Shown here one piece after another: positions 11,956 to 24,211 of a stretch of DNA of 64,000 nt. The notes beneath the pieces were generated by a model. That model did not search any database and was not told the origin of the DNA. It was given only the letters and a program-made list of their open reading frames with translations. This DNA comes from Pogonophryne albipinna. Lineage: Eukaryota > Chordata > Actinopteri > Perciformes > Artedidraconidae. Both the position numbers and the translations under genes were made by a program. Position 1 is the first letter of the stretch. Every line of letters begins with the position of its first letter. The stretch spans positions 223,223 to 287,222 of the forward strand of contig JAPTMU010000159.1 in the NCBI GenBank assembly GCA_028583405.1, written 5' to 3'.

Positions 11956-12798
11956 TTGGTGGGGTTATGTGGGAAGAGAGGATTGTTAATAAATGATTCA
12001 AATCTCAGCAGTGTGTCTGTAGCAACTGTGTCTCACGTATCCCCCACACTAGTCAGACCGGCTGCCAGTAATCTATTGATTAAAAGGCAGCAGGATTTGT
12101 TGCATAAACCATCTGTTGTTAACCTGTCGGCTAATAAACAGAGGACCTCACCGTTAGAGCCAGCTGTGTCTAATCTGTCGGTTAGCAAGCAGCGAGGCTC
12201 GCTGTATAAGCCTGCTGTATTTAACCAGTCGGTTATAAGACAACAGCGCTTGACATATAAATCGGCCGCTTCTACCCTTTCGGGCAGCAAGCAGCGCGGT
12301 TTTTTCTCTGTATCAGTTGTGCCTACACACAGTTGTATTAAGCCTAGCACGGCTGTTACGCATGAGGTGAAAAGCACTGCACACACCTCCGCGAGTGGGA
12401 GCGGAAACCCGCCTCAGGGTTCTGTTTATGATAGACAGAGACAGGATGAGAGTCGGTGTGTGATGCAGCGTGTGGAGACCCCTGCGCAGCCCTTTAGGGC
12501 GGGGCCCCCCTTGGGTTGTTTCACAAACAACGGCAGCAAGGGCTCTGGCATGGCTTGTCACCATGACTACCACAGCACAACAAAAACAGGTACGCCCGCT
12601 CTCAGAGCAGTGCTCAGAGTGGAGGCGGCTATGTTTAATGGACGGATGGATGAGCAGGCTGATCAGCAGAGGATACTCTCTGCAATTTGCCTTACCCCCC
12701 CCCCCCCCGCATTTCAAAGGGATTCAGGAAACACTTCTGTCATCCCAAGAACAGTGTCTTGCGCTCCAGTCAGAGCTGCGGAAACTCCTGTTAAATAG
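11956..12798 (+). CDS. 280-codon open frame between gag and reverse transcriptase of the DIRS-like element
   Basis: An unrecognised open frame beginning right after the gag stop. Residues about 35-120 contain a degenerate repeat of roughly 17-20 residues (recurring NLS..KQR and KPAV/KSAA segments), matching a degenerate tandem repeat of about 51 bp at 12070-12300. Its end overlaps the start of the RT frame (12470 onward) in another phase. It may be the N-terminal extension of the pol protein cut by a shift, or simply an open spacer. No domain is recognised. Confidence 0.35.
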   Translation: MVGLCGKRGLLINDSNLSSVSVATVSHVSPTLVRPAASNLLIKRQQDLLHKPSVVNLSANKQRTSPLEPAVSNLSVSKQRGSLYKPAVFNQSVIRQQRLTYKSAASTLSGSKQRGFFSVSVVPTHSCIKPSTAVTHEVKSTAHTSASGSGNPPQGSVYDRQRQDESRCVMQRVETPAQPFRAGPPLGCFTNNGSKGSGMACHHDYHSTTKTGTPALRAVLRVEAAMFNGRMDEQADQQRILSAICLTPPPPAFQRDSGNTSVIPRTVSCAPVRAAETPVK

Positions 12799-14472
12799 AG
12801 CAATTTCCAGGGTTCCTCAAGGGGAAGAAAATCAAGGGTTTTACTCCCGTTATTTTCTTATCCCGAAAAAGACCGGGGGGATGAGACCCATCCTAGATCT
12901 GTCAGCATTCAACAGAGTGATACGAAAAAGGCCGTTTCACATGCTGACAATCAAACAGGTAATGGAGTGTGTGCGCCAAGGAGACTGGTGCACCTCCATA
13001 GACCTAAAGGATGCTTACTTCCACATAACCATCATCCCAAAACACAGGAAATTCCTGCGTTTTCATTCCAGGGAACAGCGTATCAGTTCAACCGGCTGCC
13101 GTTCGGATATTCCCTGGCTCCACGCACTTTTTCGAAGTGTGTGGAGACGGCACTGGAGCCGCTACGCAGAGGAGGGATGAGAGTGTTATTTTATCTGGAC
13201 GACCTGCTGTTGCTGGCTCGGAAGCTGCTTTACAGACGGTACAGCTTGTATCTCACCTGTCAAGCCTGGGTTTCATAAATCAATTGGGAGAAGAGCTGTC
13301 CTCTTCCTACCCAGATCATCACGTATCTGGGAATGGAATTCAACTCAGCCCGCATGAGAGCACGACTCTCACAGCGGCGAGTGGAGAATTTGACAGCTCT
13401 CCTCAGGAGCGTCACACACGGCAGGGTGGTGACAGCCCTTACCGTGATGCAGCTGTTGGGCATGATGTCAGCTGGTCACGTGGTGATTCCCCTGGGTCTC
13501 CTTTACATGAGGAGACTTCAGAGGTGGTTTATTCGCCTGCGCATCGACCCAGTGCGTCAGAGGAGACGCAGGGTGTGCATTCCTCTATCCGTAGGTTTGG
13601 ATCTGACCTACTGGAAAAATCCCCACATCCTGTCAGTGGGGGTTCCCCTCGGCAGAGTGACGTCACACACATCGGTGTTTACGGACGCATCGCTCTCAGG
13701 GTGGGGGGGAACTTGCATGTCGCAGGCAGTGGGGGGACAGTGGCCGCCTCACATGTCCCTCCATATAAACACGCTGGAATTACTCGCCATATGGAAAGTA
13801 ATCCAGCACTTCGCCCCGTTGCTGAGGAATCATCATGTGTTGATTCGAACAGACAACAAGACGGCGGCAGCCTACGTAAATCGTCAAGGAGGTGTACGAT
13901 CAGCGCAGCTGCTGGACACAGCCAGACGGCTGTTGTGCTGGGCGCGCACACACATACTCTCGATCAGAGCAGTATATATTCCCGGCGAGCTGAACAAAGG
14001 GGCAGACCTCATGTCCAGGGGAGGTCCTCGACAAGGGGACTGGAGCCTCCACCCCGAGCTGGTCTCCCAAGTGTCGAGCAGGTTCGGGAGAGCGGAGGTA
14101 GATCTGTTCGCTGCGCGCGGGAACGCGCAATGTGCTCTATGGTTCTCCCTGAGAAGGCAGGATCACCCCCCTCTGGGGGTAGACGCGTTCGCACACAGAC
14201 CTTGGCCCAGGGGGTTACTGTACGCTTTCCCACCAGTCCCTCTGATCCCTCGGTTCCTGGACCGAGTGCAGGAAGAGCGACTGATAGCGGTCTTAATAGC
14301 CCCGGAGCGCACAGGAGCGTCCTGGTTTCCCTGCATACAACGGATGCTGTCAGGGAGACCGTGGGAAATTCCGTGGCGGGGGGATGCTCTCTCCCAGGCG
14401 GAGGGAGCAATCAGCGGTCACCCAGTGTTAGGCCAACGTTTGTGGGCATGGCCCCTGAACGGGAACACTTAG
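12470..14472 (+). pseudogene. DIRS reverse transcriptase / RNase H (with downstream methyltransferase-position domain)
   Basis: Reverse transcriptase signatures run from about 12640: KKTGGMRPILDLS, DLKDAYFHI, LPFGYSLAPRTF and the catalytic YLDD at 13192-13203. RNase H follows with TDASLSGWGG (about 13681), TLELLAIWK and TDNKTAAAYVN, then GELNKGADLMSR. After it (about 14080-14370) comes a segment in the position where DIRS elements carry an adenine methyltransferase-like domain; only a weak FPP motif is seen. The reading frame changes near 13065, near 13218 and again near 13278; the last two compensate each other. The RNase H part is open from 13333 to 14472. The product would copy element RNA to DNA in virus-like particles. 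This copy cannot make it in one piece. Confidence 0.8.
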
Positions 14473-15496
14473 AGGGGCTCGGCCTCTCTCAAGATGTTAT
14501 GAATACCATTCAGGGATCTAGAGCCGCGTCCACCAGGGCATCTTACACAGCCAAATGGACAGCGTTCCAGCGTTGGTGTGTAGGGAAAGGCATGGACCCC
14601 GTGGCGTGTCCCCTGCCTCACGTGCTGTCATTCCTCCAGCTGTTGCTGGACAGGAACTTGGCATATAGCACAATAAAAACATATGCGGCTGCCATTTCTT
14701 CGTGCCATGGAGGTTTTGGGATCAGTACGGTGTTTAGTCACCCTCTGACAAAACGTTTCCTGCGAGGAGTACAGAGACTCAGACCAGTATCACGCGCTTT
14801 AGCGCCTCAATGGGATTTGGCTGTAGTACTGCGAGCACTAAGCAAAGCCCCTTTTGAACCATTGGAGCAGGTTCCCCTAAAGTTCTGTCAGCCAAGGTGG
14901 CTCTGCTCTTGGCTCTGACATCAGCTAAAAGGGTGAGTGACTTGTCTGCTCTCTCGGTGGCTCCGTCATGTCTCCAGATCCAAGGAGATGGCAGCTCAGC
15001 GGTGTTGCGCCCGAACCCGGTTTTTATGCCAAATGTGATCACAAGCTCGTTTAGGTCGAGAGTGATAACCTTGGAAGGCTTCTTTCCCCCTCCTCACAAG
15101 TCGGAGGAGGAAGCCACATCTCATCTCCTCTGTCCCGTGCGCGCGCTGGCATGCTATGTTGCACGCACGGCTGCTTTACGCAAATCCCAGCGGCTATTTG
15201 TGCATTATAGAGAGCGCTCAATAGGGCAGCCTCTATCGGCACAACGCTTGTCACACTGGCTGTGTGAGGCGGTGTCACAGGCGTATGTTTCCTCTGGGTT
15301 GGAGCCCCCGGAAAACATTAAGGCGCACAGCACCAGGAGAATATCAACTTCTACGGCGTTGCACGGGGGAATGACAGTGGAAGACATTTGCATTGCTGCA
15401 TCTTGGTCTTCACCCTGTTCTTTCATTCGGTTTTATTTGAGGGATGTCTCCCAGTCATCTCTGACACACTCAGTACTGAATAGTCTGCCAGAATGA
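14440..15496 (+). pseudogene. DIRS tyrosine recombinase, one frameshift
   Basis: The N-terminal SAM-like part reads SRAASTRASYTAKWTAFQRW, typical of phage-integrase-type core-binding domains. The catalytic domain shows the family residues: Arg in TSAKRVSDL (codon 14930-14932), His and Arg in AHSTRR (15326-15328 and 15335-15337) and the nucleophile Tyr in RFYLRDV (15434-15436). The frame changes near 14886, consistent with loss of one base, so N- and C-terminal halves are in different phases. The N-terminal half is embedded in a frame open from 13137, overlapping the RT/RNase H frame, an overlap usual in DIRS elements. The recombinase would insert the circular DNA copy. Confidence 0.85.
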
Positions 15497-15587
15497 GTAG
15501 GATCGGGGGGTTTTCAAAGGCATGTCCTCTCTCCTGCCTGTCGGCATTTAGAGAGCGGCCTTTTGTTCCCCTCTCTTGGTCGTTCCT

Positions 15588-15593
15588 AATAAA
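15588..15593 (+). terminator. Polyadenylation signal of the DIRS-like element
   Basis: AATAAA lies about 90 bp after the recombinase stop codon (15494-15496), upstream of the internal complementary region. Motif only. Confidence 0.4.
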
Positions 15594-15824
15594 TGGGACT
15601 CGATCTCTACTTTTAGAAACGACAGGTAGCCCGAGTAAGCCTACCTTCATTCCCTGATGGAGAAATATTCATTGTTGGGGGAAAAAATGTTATATTTCCA
15701 GGGAAGGTGATGCTCCATTTTCGCACGGCGAAATGGACATGGGTTATTAACTGAGTAGGTGTGGTTTTGTGCTTCTGGTAACGGACGGAACCAGTGGGGC
15801 GTAGACTACATCCTGCTTCGCCCA

Positions 15825-15928
15825 TAACCCAATAGCGATAGCCTTAGAGGGCGAAGCCTTATACGATATAGAACTGGGGTTACGTAATGTAACCCAGCTT
15901 CTATGAGTATAGGCGCAGCCCTCTAAGG
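15825..15928. repeat. DIRS internal complementary region
   Basis: 15825-15871 is the exact reverse complement of the left end (10466-10512). 15876-15928 is the exact reverse complement of the right end (16103-16155). Between them, 15872-15875 reads AACT, the complement of AGTT. The region therefore encodes the joined ends of the circular form, as expected for the template used to complete DIRS cDNA. Confidence 0.92.
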
Positions 15929-15944
15929 TTCGGGCCCCACTGGT

Positions 15945-16110
15945 TCCGCGAATAGCTGAAGAAAAGCTGTTGGAGTGGATTGTAAGGCCTGCTTCCTATT
16001 TATACGGAAGTGAGCCTGGAGGTGGGGCCCACGTCGTAGGTGGGCGTGGAATAAATCTGTCAGTGCTGCACACGTGCAGTGGGATTAACCCAATAGCGAT
16101 AGCCTTAGAG
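15945..16110 (-). repeat. Right inverted terminal repeat of the DIRS-like element
   Basis: Inverted copy of 10485-10640, followed by the right-end-specific 45-50 bp that includes GGTTACATTACGTAACC-like palindromic sequence. The element ends at 16155, next to AGTT (16156-16159). Confidence 0.9.
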
Positions 16111-16155
16111 GGCTGCGCCTATACTCATAGAAGCTGGGTTACATTACGTAACCCC

Positions 16156-19100
16156 AGTTCCTCTCTCTCTGTGTTTACCTCTCATTCTGGACTAATCCAT
16201 GTTGTAGTTCCTCTCTCTGTGTGTTTACCTCTCATTCTGGACTAATCCATGTTGTAGTTCCTCTCTCTGTGTTTACCTCTCATTCTGGACTAATCCATGT
16301 TGTAGTTCCTCTCTCTGTGTTTACCTCTCATTCTGGACTAATCCATGTTGTAGTTCCTCTCTCTGTGTTTACCTCTCATTCTGGACTAATCCATGTTGTA
16401 GTTCCTCTCTCTGTGTTTCCCTCTCATTCTGGACTAATCCATGTTGTAGTTCCTCTCTCTATGTGTTTACCTCTCATTCTGGACTAATCCATGTTGTAGT
16501 TCCTCTCTCTCTGTGTATACCTCTCATTCTGGACTAATCCATGTTGTAGTTCCTCTCTCTGTGTGTTTACCTCTCATTCTGGACTAATCCATGTTGTAGT
16601 TCCTCTCTCTGTGTTTACCTCTCATTCTGGACTAATCCATGTTGTAGTTCCTCTCTCTGTGTGTTTACCTCTCATTCTGGACTAATCCATGTTGTAGTTC
16701 CTCTCTCTGTGTTTACCTCTCATTCTGGACTAATCCATGTTGTAGTTCCTCTCTCTGTGTTTACCTCTCATTCTGGACTAATCCATGTTGTAGTTCCTCT
16801 CTCTGTGTGTTTACCTCTCATTCTGGACTAATCCATGTTGTAGTTCCTCTCTCTGTGTTTACCTCTCATTCTGGACTAATCCATGTTGTAGTTCCTCTCT
16901 CTGTGTTTACCTCTCATTCTGGACTAATCCATGTTTTAGTTCATCTCTCTGTGTGTTTCCCTCTCATTCTGGACTAATCCATGTTGTAGTTCCTCTCTCT
17001 GTGTTTCCCTCTCATTCTGGACTAATCCATGTTGTAGTTCCTCCCTCTGTGTTTACCTCTCATTCTGGACTAATCCATGTTGTAGTTCCTCTCTGTGTGT
17101 TTCCCTCTCATTCTGGACTAATCCATGTTGTAGTTCCTCTCTCTGTGTGTTTCCCTCTCATTCTGGACTAATCCATGTTGTAGTTCCTCTCTCTGTGTTT
17201 CCCTCTCATTCTGGACTAATCCATGTTGTAGTTCCTTTCTCTCTGTGTTTACCTCTCATTCTGGACTAATCCATGTTGTAGTTCCTCTCTCTGTGTTTAC
17301 CTCTCATTCTGGACTAATCCATGTTGTAGTTCCTCTCTCTGTGTTTCCCTCTCATTCTGGACTAATCCATGTTGTAGTTCCTCTCTCTATGTGTTTACCT
17401 CTCATTCTGGACTAATCCATGTTGTAGTTCCTCTCTCTGTGTGTTTACCTCTCATTCTGGACTAATCCATGTTGTAGTTCCTCTCTCTGTGTTTACCTCT
17501 CATTCTGGACTAATCCATGTTGTAGTTCCTCTCTCTGTGTGTTTACCTCTCATTCTGGACTAATCCATGTTGTAGTTCCTCTCTCTCTGTGTTTACCTCT
17601 CATTCTGGACTAATCCATGTTGTAGTTCCTCTCTCTGTGTTTACCTCTCATTCTGGACTAATCCATGTTTTAGTTCATCTCTCTGTGTGTTTCCCTCTCA
17701 TTCTGGACTAATCCATGTTGTAGTTCCTCTCTCTGTGTTTCCCTCTCATTCTGGACTAATCCATGTTGTAGTTCCTCCCTCTGTGTTTACCTCTCATTCT
17801 GGACTAATCCATGTTGTAGTTCCTCTCTGTGTGTTTCCCTCTCATTCTGGACTAATCCATGTTGTAGTTCCTCTCTCTGTGTGTTTCCCTCTCATTCTGG
17901 ACTAATCCATGTTGTAGTTCCTCTCTCTGTGTTTCCCTCTCATTCTGGACTAATCCATGTTGTAGTTCCTTTCTCTCTGTGTTTACCTCTCATTCTGGAC
18001 TAATCCATGTTGTAGTTCCTCTCTCTGTGTTTACCTCTCATTCTGGACTAATCCATGTTGTAGTTCCTCTCTCTGTGTTTCCCTCTCATTCTGGACTAAT
18101 CCATGTTCTAGTTCCTCTCTCTCTGTTTACCTCTCATTCTGGACTAATCCATGTTGTAGTTCCTCTCTCTCTGTGTATACCTCTCATTCTGGACTAATCC
18201 ATGTTGTAGTTCCTCTCTCTGTGTGTTTACCTCTCATTCTGGACTAATCCATGCTGTAGTTCCTCTCTCTGTGTTTACCTCTCATTCTGGACTAATCCAT
18301 GTTGTAGTTCCTCTCTCTGTGTGTTTACCTCTCATTCTGGACTAATCCATGTTGTAGTTCCTCTCTCTGTGTGTTTACCTCTCATTCTGGACTAATCCAT
18401 GTTGTAGTTCCTCTCTCTGTGTGTTTCCCTCTCATTCTGGACTAATCCATGTTGTAGTTCCTCTCTCTGTGTTTCCCTCTCATTCTGGACTAATCCATGT
18501 TGTAGTTCCTCTCTCTGTGTTTACTTCTCATTCTGGACTAATCCATGTTGTAGTTCCTCTCTGTGTGTTTCCCTCTCAATCTGGACTAATCCATGTTGTA
18601 GTTCCTCTCTCTGTGTGTTTCCCTCTCATTCTGGACTAATCCATGTTGTAGTTCCTCTCTCTGTGTTTCCCTCTCATTCTGGACTATTCCATGTTGTAGT
18701 TCCTCTCTCTCTGTGTATACCTCTCATTCTGGACTAATCCATGTTGTAGTTCCTCTCTCTGTGTGTTTACCTCTCATTCTGGACTAATCCATGTTGTAGT
18801 TCCTCTCTCTGTGTTTACCTCTCATTCTGGACTAATCCATGTTGTAGTTCCTCTCTCTCTGTGTTTACCTCTCATTCTGGACTAATCCATGTTGTAGTTC
18901 CTCTCTCTGTGTTTACCTCTCATTCTGGACTAATCCATGTTGTAGTTCCTCTCTCTCTGTGTTTACCTCTCATTCTGGACTAATCCATGTTGTAGTTCCT
19001 CTCTCTGTGTGTTTACCTCTCATTCTGGACTAATCCATGTTGTAGTTCCTCTCTCTCTGTGTTTACCTCTCATTCTGGACTAATCCATGTTGTAGTTCCT

Positions 19101-20012
19101 CTCTCTGTGTGTTTCCCTCTCATTCTGGACTAATCCATGTTGTAGTTCCTCTCTCTGTGTGTTTCCCTCTCATTCTGGACTAATCCATGTTGTAGTTCCT
19201 CTCTCTCTGTGTTTACCTCTCATTCTGGACTAATCCATGTTGTAGTTCCTCTCTCTGTGTTTCCCTCTCATTCTGGACTAATCCATGTTGTAGTTCCTCT
19301 CTCTCTGTGTTTACCTCTCATTCTGGAATAATCCATGTTGTAGTTCCTCTCTCTGTGTGTTTACCTCTCATTCTGGACTAATCCATGTTGTAGTTCCTCT
19401 CTCTCTGTGTTTACCTCTCATTCTGGACTAATCCATGTTGTAGTTCCTCTCTCTGTGTTTACCAGTCATTCTGGACTAATCCATGTTGTAGTTCCTCTCT
19501 CTGTGTTTACCTTTCATTCTGGACTAATCCATGTTGTAGTTCCTCTCTCTGTGTTTACCTCTCATTCTGGACTAATCCATGTTGTAGTTCCTCTCTCTGT
19601 GTTTACCTCTCATTCTGGACTAATCCATGTTGTAGTTCCTCTCTCTGTGTTTACCTCTCATTCTGGACTAATCCATGTTGTAGTTCCTCTCTCTGTGTTT
19701 ACCTCTCATTCTGGACTAATCCATGTTGTAGTTCCTCTCTCTCTGTTTACCTCTCATTCTGGACTAATCCATGTTGTAGTTCCTCTCTCTGTGTTTACCT
19801 CTCATTCTGGACTAATCCATGTTGTAGTTCCTCTCTCTGTGTTTACCTCTCATTCTGGACTAATCCATGTTGTAGTTCCTCTCTCTCTGTTTACCTCTCA
19901 TTCTGGACTAATCCATGTTGTAGTTCCTCTCTCTGTGTTTACCTCTCATTCTGGACTAATCCATGTTGTAGTTCCTCTCTCTGTGTTTACCTCTCATTCT
20001 GGACTAATCCAT
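16156..20012. repeat. Minisatellite C, segment 2
   Basis: Continuation of the 48/50-bp array in the same orientation and phase. It contains a higher-order block of 734 bp seen three times (landmarks near 16953, 17687 and 18421, each with TTTCCC-type units and a CCTCTCTGTGTG variant). A run of nearly uniform 48-bp units occupies about 19407-20010. Confidence 0.97.
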
Positions 20013-20317
20013 TGCCCTTTCTCATTTCTCTAACTCCCCTCCTCGACTCCCCTCCTCGACTCCTATCCTCGATACTTAGTCCCGCCCACATGAGATGTGA
20101 GCCGAGGAGTCGAGGAGGGGAACCGAGGAGAGAGGAGGGGAAGCAGCAGGCGGTTAGAGAAATGAGAACTCCTCTCCTCTGAGCGGTCATTTTAAAGAGA
20201 CTTCCATTAATGATGACAGGAGGCACAGCAGCCCTCTGTCTGATGGACAGATGTGTTCATCACCACTTTGATTGATTCACAGTGCAGAATAATGAGACAA
20301 TAACAGGCTACAGATGC

Positions 20318-20365
<48 letters not shown>

Positions 20366-21156
20366 GTATATATTTATATACATATATATATACAATTTCA
20401 GAATCAAACAGAGCACTCTCATATTAACGTAACACTATCAGAGACTGGATATATCCCCCCCCCTCTCTGGTCGCTACAATGAGGAAAATAAATGACGGAC
20501 CAAAAGTTTTATTTACAAGTATTAAAAGTAAGCAGAGGACACCAAACCAACTGAGACCTGTCTGTCCGCTGCATCTACGCACACACTGTACCAAACACAC
20601 ACACGCACCTACAGCTAACAGCCTAACAGCCGTTGTGTATTTTCTTATGTGAAGCACTAAATGGTTTTAGAAAAATATGGACTCTTTGTTTGTAGATATC
20701 TACTAAACTACAGCAAATAAAGAGAGTAGGCCTGTTATACTGAGTGATATATATTATACACACTGCTCTGCTTTCTGCACGGACATCACAGCTGTTCTCT
20801 CTGGAAACATCGCGTCGCGATGAGAGCAGTTAATAAAATAATATCCAGGGGATGCATGCAGAGCTGTCATTGGCTGAGATCAGTCCGGTCGTGCGTCACG
20901 ACTCTTTGAAACATCTCTGTTGCCGGAAATGCATCCACGAAGGAGCCGTGGAGGACCGTGGAGGACCCATCAGTGTATCCTCGGTTAGAGCTCCTCCAGA
21001 GAGCCTCCTCGGTGCTCGATGCTCGGTCCTCGAAGTGCATTTAGAGAAATGAGATGTCCTTCAACATGGCGCGCTGAAATTCATTTCCGGGTCACTACCG
21101 GAGGACCGAGGAGTCGAGGAGTCGAGGAGGGGGATTTGTTGAAATGAGAACGGGCC
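20013..21156 (+). mobile_element. 1.14-kb TIR element, copy 1
   Basis: The termini are inverted: left (T)GCCCTTTCTCATTTC and right, read inward, GGCCCGTTCTCATTTC, followed on both sides by CCCCTCCTCGACTCC-type sequence. It interrupts a minisatellite unit, with CAT on both sides as a probable 3-bp target-site duplication, a size typical of PIF/Harbinger-like elements. No transposase is visible. A CA tract lies at 20319-20360 and TA-rich sequence follows. It is about 97% identical by eye to 24212-25349 and related to 38232-40206. Confidence 0.85.
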
Positions 21157-24100
21157 CATGTTGTAGTTCCTCTCTGTGTGTTTCCCTCTCATTCTGGACT
21201 AATCCATGTTGTAGTTCCTCTCTCTCTCTGTTTACCTCTCATTCTGGACTAATCCTGTTTACCTCTCATTCTGGACTAATCCATGTTGTAGTTCCTCTCT
21301 CTGTGTGTTTACCTCTCATTCTGGACTAATCCATGTTGTAGTTCCTCTCTCTGTGTGTTTACCTCTCATTCTGGACTAATCCATGTTGTAGTTCCTCTCT
21401 CTCTGTGTTTACCTCTCATTCTGGACTAATCCATGTTGTAGTTCCTCTCTCTGTGTTTACCTCTCATTCTGGACTAATCCATGTTGTAGTTCCTCTCTCT
21501 CTGTGTTTACCTCTCATTCTGGACTAATCCATGTTGTAGTTCCTCTCTCTGTGTTTACCTCTCATTCTGGACTAATCCATGTTGTAGTTCCTCTCTCTCT
21601 GTGTTTACCACTCATTCTGGACTAATCCATGCTGTAGTTCCTCTCTCTGTGTTTACCTCTCATTCTGGACTAATCCATGTTGTAGTTCCTCTCTCTGTGT
21701 TTACCTCTCATTCTGGACTAATCCATGTTGTAGTTCCTCTCTCTGTGTTTACCTCTCATTCTGGACTAATCCATGTTGTAGTTCCTCTCTCTGTGTTTAC
21801 CTCTCATTCTGGACTAATCCATGTTGTAGTTCCTCTCTCTGTGTGTTTACCTCTCATTCTGGACTAATCCATGTTGTAGTTCCTCTCTCTGTGTTTACCT
21901 CTCATTCTGGACTAATCCATGTTGTAGTTCCTCTCTCTCTGTGTTTACCTCTCATTCTGGACTAATCCATGTTGTAGTTCCTCTCTCTGTGTTTACCTCT
22001 CATTCTGGACTAATCCATGTTGTAGTTCCTCTCTCTGTGTTTACCTCTCATTCTGAACTAATCCATGTTGTAGTTCCTCTCTCTGTGTGTTTACCTCTCA
22101 TTCTGGACTAATCCATGTTGTAGTTCCTCTCTCTGTGTTTACCTCTCATTCTGGACTAATCCATGTTGTAGTTCCTCTCTCTGTGTTTACCTCTCATTCT
22201 GGACTAATCCATGTTGTAGTTCCTCTCTCTGTGTTTACCTCTCATTCTGGACTAATCCATGTTGTAGTTCCTCTCTCTGTGTTTACCTCTCATTCTGGAC
22301 TAATCCGTGTTGTAGTTCCTCTCTCTCTGTTTACCTCTCATTCTGGACTAATCCATGTTGTAGTTCCTCTCTCTGTGTCTTTACCTCTCATTCTGGACTA
22401 ATCCATGTTGTAGTTCCTCTCTCTCTCTGTTTACCTCTCATTCTGGATGAATCCATGTTGTAGTTCCTCTCTCTCTGTGTTTAACTCTCATTCTGGACTA
22501 GTCCATGTTGTAGTTCCTCTCTCTGTGTTTACCTCTCATTCTGGACTAATCCATGTTGTAGTTCCTCTCTCTGTGTTTACCTCTCATTCTGGACTAATCC
22601 ATGTTGTAGTTCCTCTCTCTCTGTGTTTACCTCTCATTCTGGACTAATCCATGTTGTAGTTCCTCTCTCTCTGTGTTTACCTCTCATTCTGGACTAATCC
22701 ATGTTGTAGTTCCTCTCTCTCTCTGTTTACCTCTCATTCTGGACTAATCCTGTTCACCTCTCATTCTGGACTAATCCATGTTGTAGTTCCTCTCTCTGTG
22801 TTTACCTCTCATTCTGGACTAATCCATGTTGTAGTTCCTCTCTCTCTGTGTTTACCTCTCATTCTGGACTAATCCATGTTGTAGTTCCTCTCTGTCTGTG
22901 TTTACCTCTCATTCTGGACTAGTCCATGTTGTAGTTCCTCTCTCCGTGTTTACCTCTCATTCTGGACTAATCCATGTTGTAGTTCCTCTCTCTGTGTTTA
23001 CCTCTCATTCTGGACTAATCCATGTTGTAGTTCCTCTCTCTGTGTGTTTACCTCTCATTCTGGACTAATCCATGTTGTAGTTCCTCTCTCTCTCTGTTTA
23101 CCTCTCATTCTGGATGAATCCATGTTGTAGTTCCTCTCTCTCTGTGTTTAACTCTCATTCTGGACTAGTCCATGTTGTAGTTCCTCTCTCTGTGTTTACC
23201 TCTCATTCTGGACTAATCCATGTTGTAGTTCCTCTCTCTGTGTTTACCTCTCATTCTGGACTAATCCATGTTGTAGTTCCTCTCTCTCTGTGTTTACCTC
23301 TCATTCTGGACTAATCCATGTTGTAGTTCCTCTCTCTCTGTGTTTACCTCTCATTCTGGACTAATCCATGTTGTAGTTCCTCTCTCTCTCTGTTTACCTC
23401 TCATTCTGGACTAATCCTGTTCACCTCTCATTCTGGACTAATCCATGTTGTAGTTCCTCTCTCTGTGTTTACCTCTCATTCTGGACTAATCCATGTTGTA
23501 GTTCCTCTCTCTCTGTGTTTACCTCTCATTCTGGACTAATCCATGTTGTAGTTCCTCTCTGTCTGTGTTTACCTCTCATTCTGGACTAGTCCATGTTGTA
23601 GTTCCTCTCTCTGTGTTTACCTCTCATTCTGGACTAATCCATGTTGTAGTTCCTCTCTCTGTGTTTACCTCTCATTCTGGACTAATCCATGTTGTAGTTC
23701 CTCTCTCTCTGTGTTTACCTCTCATTCTGGACTAATCCATGTTGTAGTTCCTCTCTCTCTGTGTTTACCTCTCATTCTGGACTAATCCATGTTGTAGTTC
23801 CTCTCTCTCTCTGTTTACCTCTCATTCTGGACTAATCCATGTTGTAGTTCCTCTCTCTCTCTGTTTACCTCTCATTCTGGACTAATCCTGTTCACCTCTC
23901 ATTCTGGACTAATCCATGTTGTAGTTCCTCTCTCTGTGTTTACCTCTCATTCTGGACTAATCCATGTTGTAGTTCCTCTCTCTCTGTGTTTACCTCTCAT
24001 TCTGGACTAATCCATGTTGTAGTTCCTCTCTGTCTGTGTTTACCTCTCATTCTGGACTAGTCCATGTTGTAGTTCCTCTCTCCGTGTTTACCTCTCATTC

Positions 24101-24211
24101 TGGACTAATCCATGTTGTAGTTCCTCTCTCTGTGTTTACCTCTCATTCTGGACTAATCCATGTTGTAGTTCCTCTCTCTGTGTGTTTACCTCTCATTCTG
24201 GACTAATCCAT
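21157..24211. repeat. Minisatellite C, segment 3
   Basis: 48/50-bp array. It includes a shortened unit lacking about 20 bp (AATCCTGTT junction) near 21253 and again near 22748, 23414 and 23887. A 667-bp block beginning near 22441 is repeated at about 23107 with the same rare variants (TGGATGAATCC, TTTAACTCTC, GGACTAGTCC). Confidence 0.97.

Larger units (their letters stand above)
10466..16155 (+). mobile_element. DIRS-like tyrosine-recombinase retrotransposon
   Basis: A complete 5,690-bp element inserted in minisatellite C. It shows inverted terminal repeats (about 10485-10640 and 15945-16110), an internal complementary region (15825-15928), a gag-like region, reverse transcriptase/RNase H and a tyrosine recombinase. 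In the DIRS family, cDNA is made into a circle through the internal complementary region and inserted by the recombinase without conventional target duplication. Here AGTT lies on both sides (10462-10465 and 16156-16159). Both flanks are the same minisatellite in the same phase, so the borders are firm. The termini are well preserved but several frames are broken, so this copy is probably not autonomous. Confidence 0.93.
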
